From: Crossaster papposus
Lineage: Eukaryota > Echinodermata > Asteroidea > Velatida > Solasteridae
Assembly (NCBI GenBank): GCA_037893245.1
Contig: JBAIAA010000653.1
Coordinates: 1,240,001-1,304,000, forward strand
Length of the DNA stretch: 64,000 nt
Direction: 5' to 3'
Shown here: positions 51,724-62,200 of the stretch, piece by piece
Numbering within the stretch: the stretch's first letter is position 1
How the letters are laid out: every line of letters starts with the position of its first letter
Position numbers and translations under genes: made by a program
Notes under the pieces: model-generated
The model's input: the letters and a program-made list of their open reading frames with translations, nothing else
The model's database searches: none
What the model was told of the DNA's origin: nothing

Positions 51724-53330
51724 CATGCCCCGGGACAAATTGCTAATTTTGCCATTCCTGGAGGCCCCCCTCTATCTCCTAACACCCAGCCCCTTCCCGG
51801 TGCATGCTTTCCTTCATGCCATTATTTGTGGGCGGGGATTGTGTGCACAAACCTATGGCGAATTTGAAACGCGTGTGTTAACGTTAAAATTTTCAAAAAA
51901 TCGAAATAAAATACTAACAAAGCATGCCCCGGGTCAAATTGCTAATTTTGCCATTCCTGGAGGCCCCCCTCTATCTCCTAACACACAGCCCCAGCCCGGG
52001 GCATGCTTTCCTTCATGCCCTTATTTGTGGGCGGGGATTGTGTGCACAAACCTATGGCGAATTTGAAACGCGTGTGTTAACGTTAACATTTTCAGAAAAT
52101 CGAAATAAAATACTAACAAAGCATGCCCCGGGTCAAATTGATAATTTTGCCATTCCTGGAGGCCCCCCTCTATCTCCTAACACCCAGCCCCTTCCCGGGG
52201 CATGCTTTCCTTCATGCCCTTATTTGTGGGCGGGGATTGTGTGCACAAACCTATGGCGAATTGGAAACGCGTGTGTTAACGTTAACATTTTCAGAAATTC
52301 GAAATAAAATACTAACAAAGCATGCCCCGGGTCAAATTGCTAATTTTGCCATTCCTGGAGGCCCCCCTCTATCTCCTAACACACAGCCCCAGCCCGGGGC
52401 ATGCTTTCCTTCATGCCCTTATTTGTGGGCGGGGATTGTGTGCACAAACCTATGGCGAATTTGAAACGCGTGTGTTAACGTTAACATTTTCAGAAAATCG
52501 AAATAAAATACTAACAAAGCATGCCCCGGGTCAAATTGATAATTTTGCCATTCCTGGAGGCCCCCCTCTATCTCCTAACACCCAGCCCCTTCCCGGGGCA
52601 TGCTTTCCTTCATGCCCTTATTTGTGGGCGGGGATTGTGTGCACAAACCTATGGCGAATTGGAAACGCGTGTGTTAACGTTAACATTTTCAGAAAATCGA
52701 AATAAAATACTAACAAAGCATGCCCCGGGACAAATTGCTAATTTTGCCATTCCTGGAGGCCCCCCTCTATCTCCTAACACCCAGCCCCTTCCCGGTGCAT
52801 GCTTTCCTTCATGCCATTATTTGTGGGCGGGGATTGTGTGCACAAACCTATGGCGAATTTGAAACGCGTGTGTTAACGTTAAAATTTTCAGAAAATCGAA
52901 ATAAAATACTAACAAAGCATGCCCCGGGTCAAATTGCTAATTTTGCCATTCCTGGAGGCCCCCCTCTATCTCCTAACACACAGCCCCAGCCCGGGGCATG
53001 CTTTCCTTCATGCCCTTATTTGTGGGCGGGGATTGTGTGCACAAACCTATGGCGAATTTGAAACGCGTGTGTTAACGTTAACATTTTCAGAAAATCGAAA
53101 TAAAATACTAACAAAGCATGCCCCGGGTCAAATTGATAATTTTGCCATTCCTGGAGGCCCCCCTCTATCTCCTAACACCCAGCCCCTTCCCGGGGCATGC
53201 TTTCCTTCATGCCCTTATTTGTGGGCGGGGATTGTGTGCACAAACCTATGGCGAATTGGAAACGCGTGTGTTAACGTTAACATTTTCAGAAATTCGAAAT
53301 AAAATACTAACAAAGCATGCCCCGGGTCAA
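51724..53330. repeat. Nested 2-mer and 5-mer duplication
   Basis: CCCCGGGACAAATT recurs at about 51728 and 52723 (995 bp, five monomers). Inside this, the ACACACAGCCCCAGCCCGGG monomer followed by the TTGATAATTTT / CGAATTGGAAAC monomer recurs at 51924, 52322 and 52919 (398 and 597 bp), and again near 57113. This shows amplification at two scales in one short stretch. Confidence 0.82.
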
Positions 53331-54299
53331 ATTGCTAATTTTGCCATTCCTGGAGGCCCCCTCTATCTCCTAACACCCAGCCCCTTCCCGGGGCATGCTT
53401 TCCGTCATGCCCTTATTTGTGGGCGGGGATTGTGTGCACAAACCTATGGCGAATTTGAAACGCGTGTGTTAACGTTAACATTTTCAGAAAATCGAAATAA
53501 AATACTAACAAAGCATGCCCCGGCTCAAATTGCTAATTTTGCCATTCCTGGAGGCCCCACTCTATCTCCTAACACCCAGCCCCTTCCCGGGGCATGCTTT
53601 CCTTCATGCCCTTATTTGTGGGCGGGGATTGTGTGCACAAACCTATGTCGAATTTGAAACGCGTGTGTTAACGTTAACATTTTCAGAAAATCGAAATAAA
53701 ATACTAACAAAGCATTCCCCGGATCAAATTGCTAATTTTGCCATTCCTGGAGGCCCCCCTCTATCTCCTAACATCCAGCCCCTTCCCGGGGCATGCTTTC
53801 CTTCATGCCCTTATTTGTGGGCGAGGATTGTGTGCACAAACCTATGGCGAATTTGAAACGCGTGTGTTAACGCTAACATTTTCAGAAAATCGAAATAAAA
53901 TACTAACAAAGCATGCCCCGGGTCAAATTGCTAATTTTGCCATTCCTGGAGGCCCCCCTCTATCTCCTAACACCCAGCCCCTTCCCGGGGCATGCTTTCC
54001 TTCATGCCCTTATTTGTGGGCGGGGATTGTGTGCACAAACCTATGGCGAATTTGAAACGCGTGTGTTAACGTTAAAATTTTCAGAAAATCGAAATAAAAT
54101 ACTAACAAAGCATGCCCCGGGTCAAATTGCTAATTTTGCCATTCCTGGAGGCCCCCCTCTATCTCCTAACACCCAGCCCCTTCCCGGGGCATGCTTTCCT
54201 TCATGCCCTTATTTGTGGGCGGGGATTGTGTGCACAAACCTATGGCGAATTTGAAACGCGTGTGTTAACGTTAACATTTTCAGAAAATCGAAATAAAAT

Positions 54300-55501
54300 A
54301 CTAACAAAGCATGCCCCGGGTCAAATTGCTAATTTTGCCATTCCTGGAGGCCCCCCTCTATCTCCTAACACCCAGCCCCTTCCCGGGGCATGCTTTCCTT
54401 CATGCCCTTATTTGTGGGGGGGGGGGGGGGGATTGTGTGCACAAACCTATGGCGAATTTGAAACGCGTGTGTTAACGTTAACATTTTCAGAAAATCGAAA
54501 TAAAATACTAACAAAGCATGCCCCGGGTCAAATTGCTAATTTTGCCATTCCTGGAGGCCCCCCTCTATCTCCTAACACCCAGCCCCTTCCCGGGGCATGC
54601 TTTCCTTCATGCCCTTATTTGTGGGCGGGGATTGTGTGCACAAACCTATGGCGAATTTGAAACGCGTGTGTTAACGTTAAAATTTTCAGAAAATCGAAAT
54701 AAAATACTAACAAAGCATGCCCCGGGTCAAATTGCTAATTTTGCCATTCCTGGAGGCCCCCTTCTATCTCCTAACACCCAGCCCCTTCCCGGGGCATGCT
54801 TTCCTTCATGCCCTTATTTGTGGGCGGGGATTGTGTGCACAAACCTATGGCGAATTTTAAACGCGTGCGTTAACGTTACAATTTTCAGAAAATCGAAATA
54901 AAATACTAACAAAGCATGCCCCGGGTCAAATTGCTAATTTTGCCATTCCTGGAGGCCCCCCTCTATCTCCTAACACCCAGCCCCTTCCCGGGGCATGCTT
55001 TTCTTCATGCCCTTATTTGTGGGCGGGGATTGTGTGCACAAACCTATGGCGAATTTGAAACGCGTGTGTTAACGTTAACATTTTCAGAAAATCGAAATAA
55101 AATACTAACAAAGCATGCCCCGGGTCAAATTGCTAATTTTGCCATTCCTGGAGGCCCCCCTCTATCTCCTAACACCCAGCCCCTTCCCGGGGCATGCTTT
55201 TCTTCATGCCCTTATTTGTGGGCGGGGATTGTGTGCACAAACCTATGGCGAATTTGAAACGCGTGTGTTAACGTAAAAATGTTCAGAAAATCGAAATAAA
55301 ATACTAACAAAGCATGCCCCGGGTCAAAAAGCTAATTTTGCCATTCCTGGAAGCCACCCTCTATCTCCTAACACCCAACCCCTTCCCGGGGCATGCTTTC
55401 CTTCATGCCTTTATTTGTGGGCGGGGATTGTGTGCACAAACCTATGGCGAATTTGAAACGCGTGTGTTAACGTTACAATTTTCAGAAAATCGAAATAAAA
55501 T
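54300..55501. repeat. 6-mer higher-order repeat, copy A (1202 bp)
   Basis: Six monomers including the G run at 54416, then GGCCCCCTTCTATC with CGAATTTTAAACGCGTGCG (about 54852), two GCTTTTCTTCATG monomers, and GTCAAAAAGC with GGAAGCCACC (about 55322). All recur 1202 bp to the right. The edges are approximate. Confidence 0.83.
54416..54431 (+). repeat. G run of 16
   Basis: In a near-consensus monomer of 6-mer copy A. It corresponds to 50631 (14 G) by the 3785-bp duplication and to 55618 (16 G) by the 1202-bp duplication. Confidence 0.9.
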
Positions 55502-56703
55502 ACTAACAAAGCATGCCCCGGGTCAAATTGCTAATTTTGCCATTCCTGGAGGCCCCCCTCTATCTCCTAACACCCAGCCCCTTCCCGGGGCATGCTTTCC
55601 TTCATGCCCTTATTTGTGGGGGGGGGGGGGGGGATTGTGTGCACAAACCTATGGCGAATTTGAAACGCGTGTGTTAACGTTAACATTTTCAGAAAATCGA
55701 AATAAAATACTAACAAAGCATGCCCCGGGTCAAATTGCTAATTTTGCCATTCCTGGAGGCCCCCCTCTATCTCCTAACACCCAGCCCCTTCCCGGGGCAT
55801 GCTTTCCTTCATGCCCTTATTTGTGGGCGGGGATTGTGTGCACAAACCTATGGCGAATTTGAAACGCGTGTGTTAACGTTAAAATTTTCAGAAAATCGAA
55901 ATAAAATACTAACAAAGCATGCCCCGGGTCAAATTGCTAATTTTGCCATTCCTGGAGGCCCCCTTCTATCTCCTAACACCCAGCCCCTTCCCGGGGCATG
56001 CTTTCCTTCATGCCCTTATTTGTGGGCGGGGATTGTGTGCACAAACCTATGGCGAATTTTAAACGCGTGCGTTAACGTTACAATTTTCAGAAAATCGAAA
56101 TAAAATACTAACAAAGCATGCCCCGGGTCAAATTGCTAATTTTGCCATTCCTGGAGGCCCCCCTCTATCTCCTAACACCCAGCCCCTTCCCGGGGCATGC
56201 TTTTCTTCATGCCCTTATTTGTGGGCGGGGATTGTGTGCACAAACCTATGGCGAATTTGAAACGCGTGTGTTAACGTTAACATTTTCAGAAAATCGAAAT
56301 AAAATACTAACAAAGCATGCCCCGGGTCAAATTGCTAATTTTGCCATTCCTGGAGGCCCCCCTCTATCTCCTAACACCCAGCCCCTTCCCGGGGCATGCT
56401 TTTCTTCATGCCCTTATTTGTGGGCGGGGATTGTGTGCACAAACCTATGGCGAATTTGAAACGCGTGTGTTAACGTAAAAATGTTCAGAAAATCGAAATA
56501 AAATACTAACAAAGCATGCCCCGGGTCAAAAAGCTAATTTTGCCATTCCTGGAAGCCACCCTCTATCTCCTAACACCCAACCCCTTCCCGGGGCATGCTT
56601 TCCTTCATGCCTTTATTTGTGGGCGGGGATTGTGTGCACAAACCTATGGCGAATTTGAAACGCGTGTGTTAACGTTACAATTTTCAGAAAATCGAAATAA
56701 AAT
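55502..56703. repeat. 6-mer higher-order repeat, copy B (1202 bp)
   Basis: Tandem copy of 54300-55501 with the same G-run length (16). Equal run lengths suggest this duplication is younger than the super-duplication, where the runs differ. A third partial relative lies at about 51129 (GTCAAAAAGC) without a G run next to it. Confidence 0.83.
55618..55633 (+). repeat. G run of 16
   Basis: In 6-mer copy B, in a monomer that begins CAATTTTCAG, unlike copy A (ACATTTTCAG). The duplication boundary therefore falls within this monomer. It is the rightmost G run in the window. Confidence 0.9.
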
Positions 56704-59260
56704 ACTAACAAAGCATGCCCCGGGTCAAATTGCTAATTTTGCCATTCCTGGTGGCCCCCCTCTATCTCCTAACACCCAGCCCATTCCCGTGGCATGCTTT
56801 CCTTCATGCCCTTATTTGTGGGCGGGGATTGTGTGCACAAACCTATAGCGAATTTGAAACGCGTGTGTTAACGTTACAATTTTCAGAAAATCGAAATAAA
56901 ATACTAACAAAGCATGCCCCGGGTCAAATTGCTAATTTTGCCATTCCTGGAGGCCCCCCTCTATCTCCTAACACCCAGCCCCTTCCCGGTGCATGCTTTC
57001 CTTCATGCCATTATTTGTGGGCGGGGATTGTGTGCACAAACCTATGGCGAATTTGAAACGCGTGTGTTAACGTTAACATTTTCAGAAAATCGAAATAAAA
57101 TACTAACAAAGCATGCCCCGGGTCAAATTGCTAATTTTGCCATTCCTGGAGGCCCCCCTCTATCTCCTAACACACAGCCCCAGCCCGGGGCATGCTTTCC
57201 TTCATGCCCTTATTTGTGGGCGGGGATTGTGTGCACAAACCTATGGCGAATTTGAAACGCGTGTGTTAACGTTAACATTTTCAGAAAATCGAAATAAAAT
57301 ACTAACAAAGCATGCCCCGGGTCAAATTGATAATTTTGCCATTCCTGGAGGCCCCCCTCTATCTCCTAACACCCAGCCCCTTCCCGGGGCATGCTTTCCT
57401 TCATGCCCTTATTTGTGGGCGGGGATTGTGTGCACAAACCTATGGCGAATTGGAAACGCGTGTGTTAACGTTAACATTTTCAGAAATTCGAAATAAAATA
57501 CTAACAAAGCATGCCCCGGGTCCAATTGCTAATTTTGCCATTCCTGGAGGCCCCCCTCTATCTCCTAACACCCAGCCCCTTCCCGGGGCATGCTTTCCTT
57601 CATGCCCTTATTTGTGGGCGGGGATTGTGTGCACAAACCTATGGCGAATTTGAAACGCATGTGTTAACGTTACAATTTTCAGAAAATCGAAATAAAATAC
57701 TAACAAAGCATGCCCCGGGTCAAATTGCTAATTTTGCCATTCCTGGAGGCCCCCCTCTATCTCCTAACACCCAGCCCCTTCCCGGGGCATGCTTTCCTTC
57801 ATGCCCTTATTTGTGGGCGGGGATTGTGTGCACAAACCTATGGCGAATTTGAAACGCGTGTGTTAACGTTAAAATGTTCAGAAAATCGAAATAAAATACT
57901 AACAAAGCATGCCCCCGGTCAAATTGCTAATTTTGCCATTCCTGGAGGCCCCCCTCTATCTCCTAACACCCAGCCCCTTCCCGGGGCATGCTTTCCTTCA
58001 TGCCCTTATTTGTGGGCGGGGATTGTGTGCACAAACCTATGGCGAATTTGAAACGCGTGTGTTAACGTTAAAATTTTCAGAAAATCGAAATAAAATACTA
58101 ACAAAGCATGCCCCGGGTCAAATTGCTAATTTTGCCATTCCTGGAGGCCCCCCTCTATCTCCTAACACCCAGCCCCTTCCCGGGGCATGCTTTCCTTCAT
58201 GCCCTTATTTGTGGGCGGGGATTGTGTGCACAAACCTATGGCGAATTTGAAACGCGTGTGTTAACGTTAAAATTTTCAGAAAATCGAAATAAAATACTAA
58301 CAAAGCATGCCCCGGGTCAAATTGCTAATTTTGCCATTCCTGGAGGCCCCCCTCTATCTCCTAACACCCAGCCCCTTCCCGGGGCATGCTTTCCTTCATG
58401 CCCTTATTTGTGGGCGGGGAGTGTGTGCACAAACCTATGGCGAATTTGAAACGCGTGTGTTAACGTTAAAATTTTCCGAAAATCGAAATAAAATACTAAC
58501 AAAGCATGCCCCGGGTCAAATTGCTAATTTTGCCATTCCTGGAGGCCCCCCTCTATCTCCTAACACCCAGCCCCTTCCCGGGGCATGCTTTCCTTCATGC
58601 CCTTATTTGTGGGCGGGGAGTGTGTGCACAAACCTATGGCGAATTTGAAACGCGTGTGTTAACGTTAAAATTTTCAGAAAATCGAAATAAAATACTAACA
58701 AAGCATGCCCCGGGTCAAATTGCTAATTTTGCCATTCCTGGAGGCCCCCCTCTATCTCCTAACACCCAGCCCCTTCCCGGGGCATGCTTTCCTTCATGCC
58801 CTTATTTGTGGGCGGGGATTGTGTGCACAAACCTATGGCGAATTTGAAACGCGTGTGTTAACGTTAAAATGTTCAGAAAATCGAAATAAAATACTAACAA
58901 AGCATGCCCCGGGTCAAATTGCTAATTTTGCCACTCCTGGAGGCCCCCCTCTATCTCCTAACACCCAGCCCCTTCCCGGGGCATGCTTTCCTTCATGCCC
59001 TTATTTGTGGGCGGGGATTGTGTGCACAAACCTATGGCGAATCTGAAACGCGTGTGTTAACGTTAAAATTGTCAGAAAATCGAAATAAAATACTAACAAA
59101 GCATGCCCCGGGTCAAATTGCTAATTTTGACATTCCTGGAGGCCCCCCTCTATCTCCTAACACACAGCCCCTTCCCGGGGCATGCTTTCCTTCATGCCCT
59201 TATTTGTGGGCGGGGATTGTGTGCACAAACCTATGGCGAATTTGAAACGCGTGTGTTAAC

Positions 59261-62200
59261 GTTACAATTTTCAGAAAATCGGAATAAAATAATAACAAAA
59301 CATGCCCCGGGTCAAATTGCTAATTTTGCCATTCATGGAGGCCCCCCTCTATCTCCTAACACCCAGCCCCTTCCCGGTGCATGCTTTCCTTCATGCCATT
59401 ATTTGTGGGCGGGGATTGTCTGCACAAACCTATGGCGAATTTGAAACGCGTGTGTTAACGTTAACATTTTCAGAAAATCAAAATAAAATACTAACAGAGC
59501 ATGCCCCGGGTCAAATTGCAAATTTTGCCATTCCTGGAGGCCCCCCTCTATCTCCTAACACCCAGCCCCTTCCCGGGGCATGCTTTCCTTCATGCCCTTA
59601 TTTGTGGGCGGGGATTGTGGGCACAAACCTATGGCGAATTTGAAACGCGTGTGTTAACGTTAAAATTTTCAGAAAATCGAAATAAAATACTAACAAAGCA
59701 TGCCCCGGGTCAAATTGCTAATTTTGCCATTCCTGGAGGCCCCCCTCTATCTCCTAACACCCAGCCCCTTCCCGGGGCATGATTCCCGTTATGCCCTTAT
59801 TTGTGGGAGGGGATTGTGTGCACAAACCTATGGCGAATTTGAAACGCGTGTGTTAACGTTAACATTTTCAGAAAATCGAAATAAAATACTAACAAAGCAT
59901 GCCCCGGGTCAAATTGCTAATTTTGCCATTCCTGGAGGCCCCCCTCTATCTCCTAACACCCAGCCCCTTCCCGGGGCATGCTTTCCTTCATGCCCTTATT
60001 TGTGGGCGGGGATTGTGTGCACAAACCTATGGCGAATTTGAAACGCTTGTGTTAACGTTACAATTTTCAGAAAATCGAAATAAAATAATAACAAAACATG
60101 CCCCGGGTCAAATTTCTAATTTTGCCATTCCTGGAGGCCCCCCTCTATCTCCTAACACCCAGCCCCTTCCCGGTGCATGCTTTCCTTCATGACATTATTT
60201 GTGGGCGGGGATTGTGTGCACAAACCTATGGCGAATTTGAAACGCGTGTGTTAACGTTACAATTTTCAGAAAATCGAAATAAAATAATAACAAAACATGC
60301 CCCGGGTCAAATTGCTAATTTTGCCAATCCTGGAGGCCCCCCTCTATCTCCTAACACCCAGCCCCTTCCCGGTGCATGCTTTCCTTCATGCCATTATTTG
60401 TGGGCGGGGATTGTGTGCACAAACCTATGGCGAATTTGAAACGCGTGTGTTAACGTTAACATTTTCAGAAAATCAAAATAAAATACTAACAAAGCATGCC
60501 CCGGGTCAAATTGCTAATTTTGCCATTCCTGGAGGCCCCTCTCTATCTCCTAACACCCAGCCCCTTCCCGGGGCATGCTTTCCTTCATGCCCTTATTTGT
60601 GGGCGGGGATTGTGGGCACAAACCTATGGCGAATTTGAAACGCGTGTGTTAACGTTAAAATTTTCAGAAAATCGAAATAAAATACTAACAAAGCATGCCC
60701 CGGGTCAAATTGCTAATTTTGCCATTCCTGGAGGCCCCCCTCTATCTCCTAACACCCAGCCCCTTCCCGGGGCATGATTTCCGTCATGCCCTTATTTGTG
60801 GGAGGGGATTGTGTGCACAAACCTATGGCGAATTTGAAAAGCGTGTGTTAACGTTACAATTTTCAGAAAATCGAAATAAAATAATAACAAAACATGCCCC
60901 GGGTCAAATTTCTAATTTTGCCATTCCTGGAGGCCCCCCTCTATCTCCTAACACCCAGCCCCTTCCCGGTGCATGCTTTCCTTCATGCCATTATTTGTGG
61001 GCGGGGATTGTGTGCACAAACCTATGGCGAATTTGAAACGCGTTTGTTAACGTTACAATTTTCAGAAAATCGAAATAAAATAATAACAAAACATGCCCCG
61101 GGTCAAATTGCTAATTTTGCCATTCCTGGAGGCCCCCCTCTATCTCCTAACACCCAGCCCCTTCCCGGTGCATGCTTTCCTTCATGCCATTATTTGTGGG
61201 CGGGGATTGTGTGCACAAACCTATGGCGAATTTGAAACGCGTGTGTTAACGTTAACATTTTCAGAAAATCAAAATAAAATACTAACAAAGCATGCCCCGG
61301 GTCAAATTGCTAATTTTGCCATTCCTGGAGGCCCCCCTCTATCTCCTAACACCCAGCCCCTTCCCGGGGCATGCTTTCCTTCATGCCCTTATTTGTGGGC
61401 GGGGATTGTGGGCACAAACCTATGGCGAATTTGAAACGCGTGTGTTAACGTAAACATTTTCAGAAAATCGAAATAAAATACTAACAAAGCATGCCCCGGG
61501 TCAAATTGCTAATTTTGCCATTCCTGGAAGCCCCCCTCTATCTCCTAACACCCAGCCCCTTCCCGGGGCATGATTTCCTTCATGCCATTATTTGTGGGCG
61601 GGGATTGTGTGCACAAACCTATGGCGAATTTGAAACGCGTGTGTTAACGTTAACATTTTCAGAAAATCGAAATAAAATACTAACAAAGCATGCCCCGGGT
61701 CAAATTGCTAATTTTGCCATTCCTGGAGGCCCCCCTCTATCTCCTAACACCCAGCCCCTTCCCGGGGCATGCTTTCCTTCATGCCCTTATTTGTGGGCGG
61801 GGATTGTGTGCACAAACCTATGGCGAATTTGAAACGCGTGTGTTAACGTTACAATTTTCAGAAAATCGAAATAAAATAATAACAAAACATGCCCCGGGTC
61901 AAATTTCTAATTTTGCCATTCCTGGAGGCCCCCCTCTATCTCCTAACACCCAGCCCCTTCCCGGTGCATGCTTTCCTTCATGCCATTATTTGTGGGCGGG
62001 GATTGTGTGCACAAACCTATGGCGAATTTGAAACGCGTGTGTTAACGTTACAATTTTCAGAAAATTTAAATAAAATAATAACAAAACATGCCCCGGGTCA
62101 AATTGCTAATTTTGCCAATCCTGGAGGCCCCCCTCTATCTCCTAACACCTAGCCCCTTCCCGGTGCATGCTTTCCTTCATGCCATTATTTGTGGGCGGGG

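Larger units (their letters stand above)
43363..59260. repeat. Sat-B domain right of the super-duplication
   Basis: About 80 monomers, many near the consensus. Variants typical of this domain are CCCCTCCCGGGGTATGC (about 43429, 44820, 49003), CCCCGGCTCAAATT with GGCCCCACTC (44163, 46750, 49735, 53519), GCATTCCCCGGATC, and AAATGCGTG. One block at about 47939-48930 repeats about 42368-43360 at an offset of 5571 bp (28 monomers), linking this domain to the end of super-copy 2. Single-base losses occur near 51513 (AAAAACTAAC) and 53355. Confidence 0.78.

Noticed and set aside
21700-55633. G runs as pure sequencing or assembly error.
   Set aside because: They were considered because homopolymers are error-prone and the exact lengths may be wrong. 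They occur at one monomer position, in cassettes with linked variants, and recur at homologous places in duplicated blocks, so their presence is likely real.
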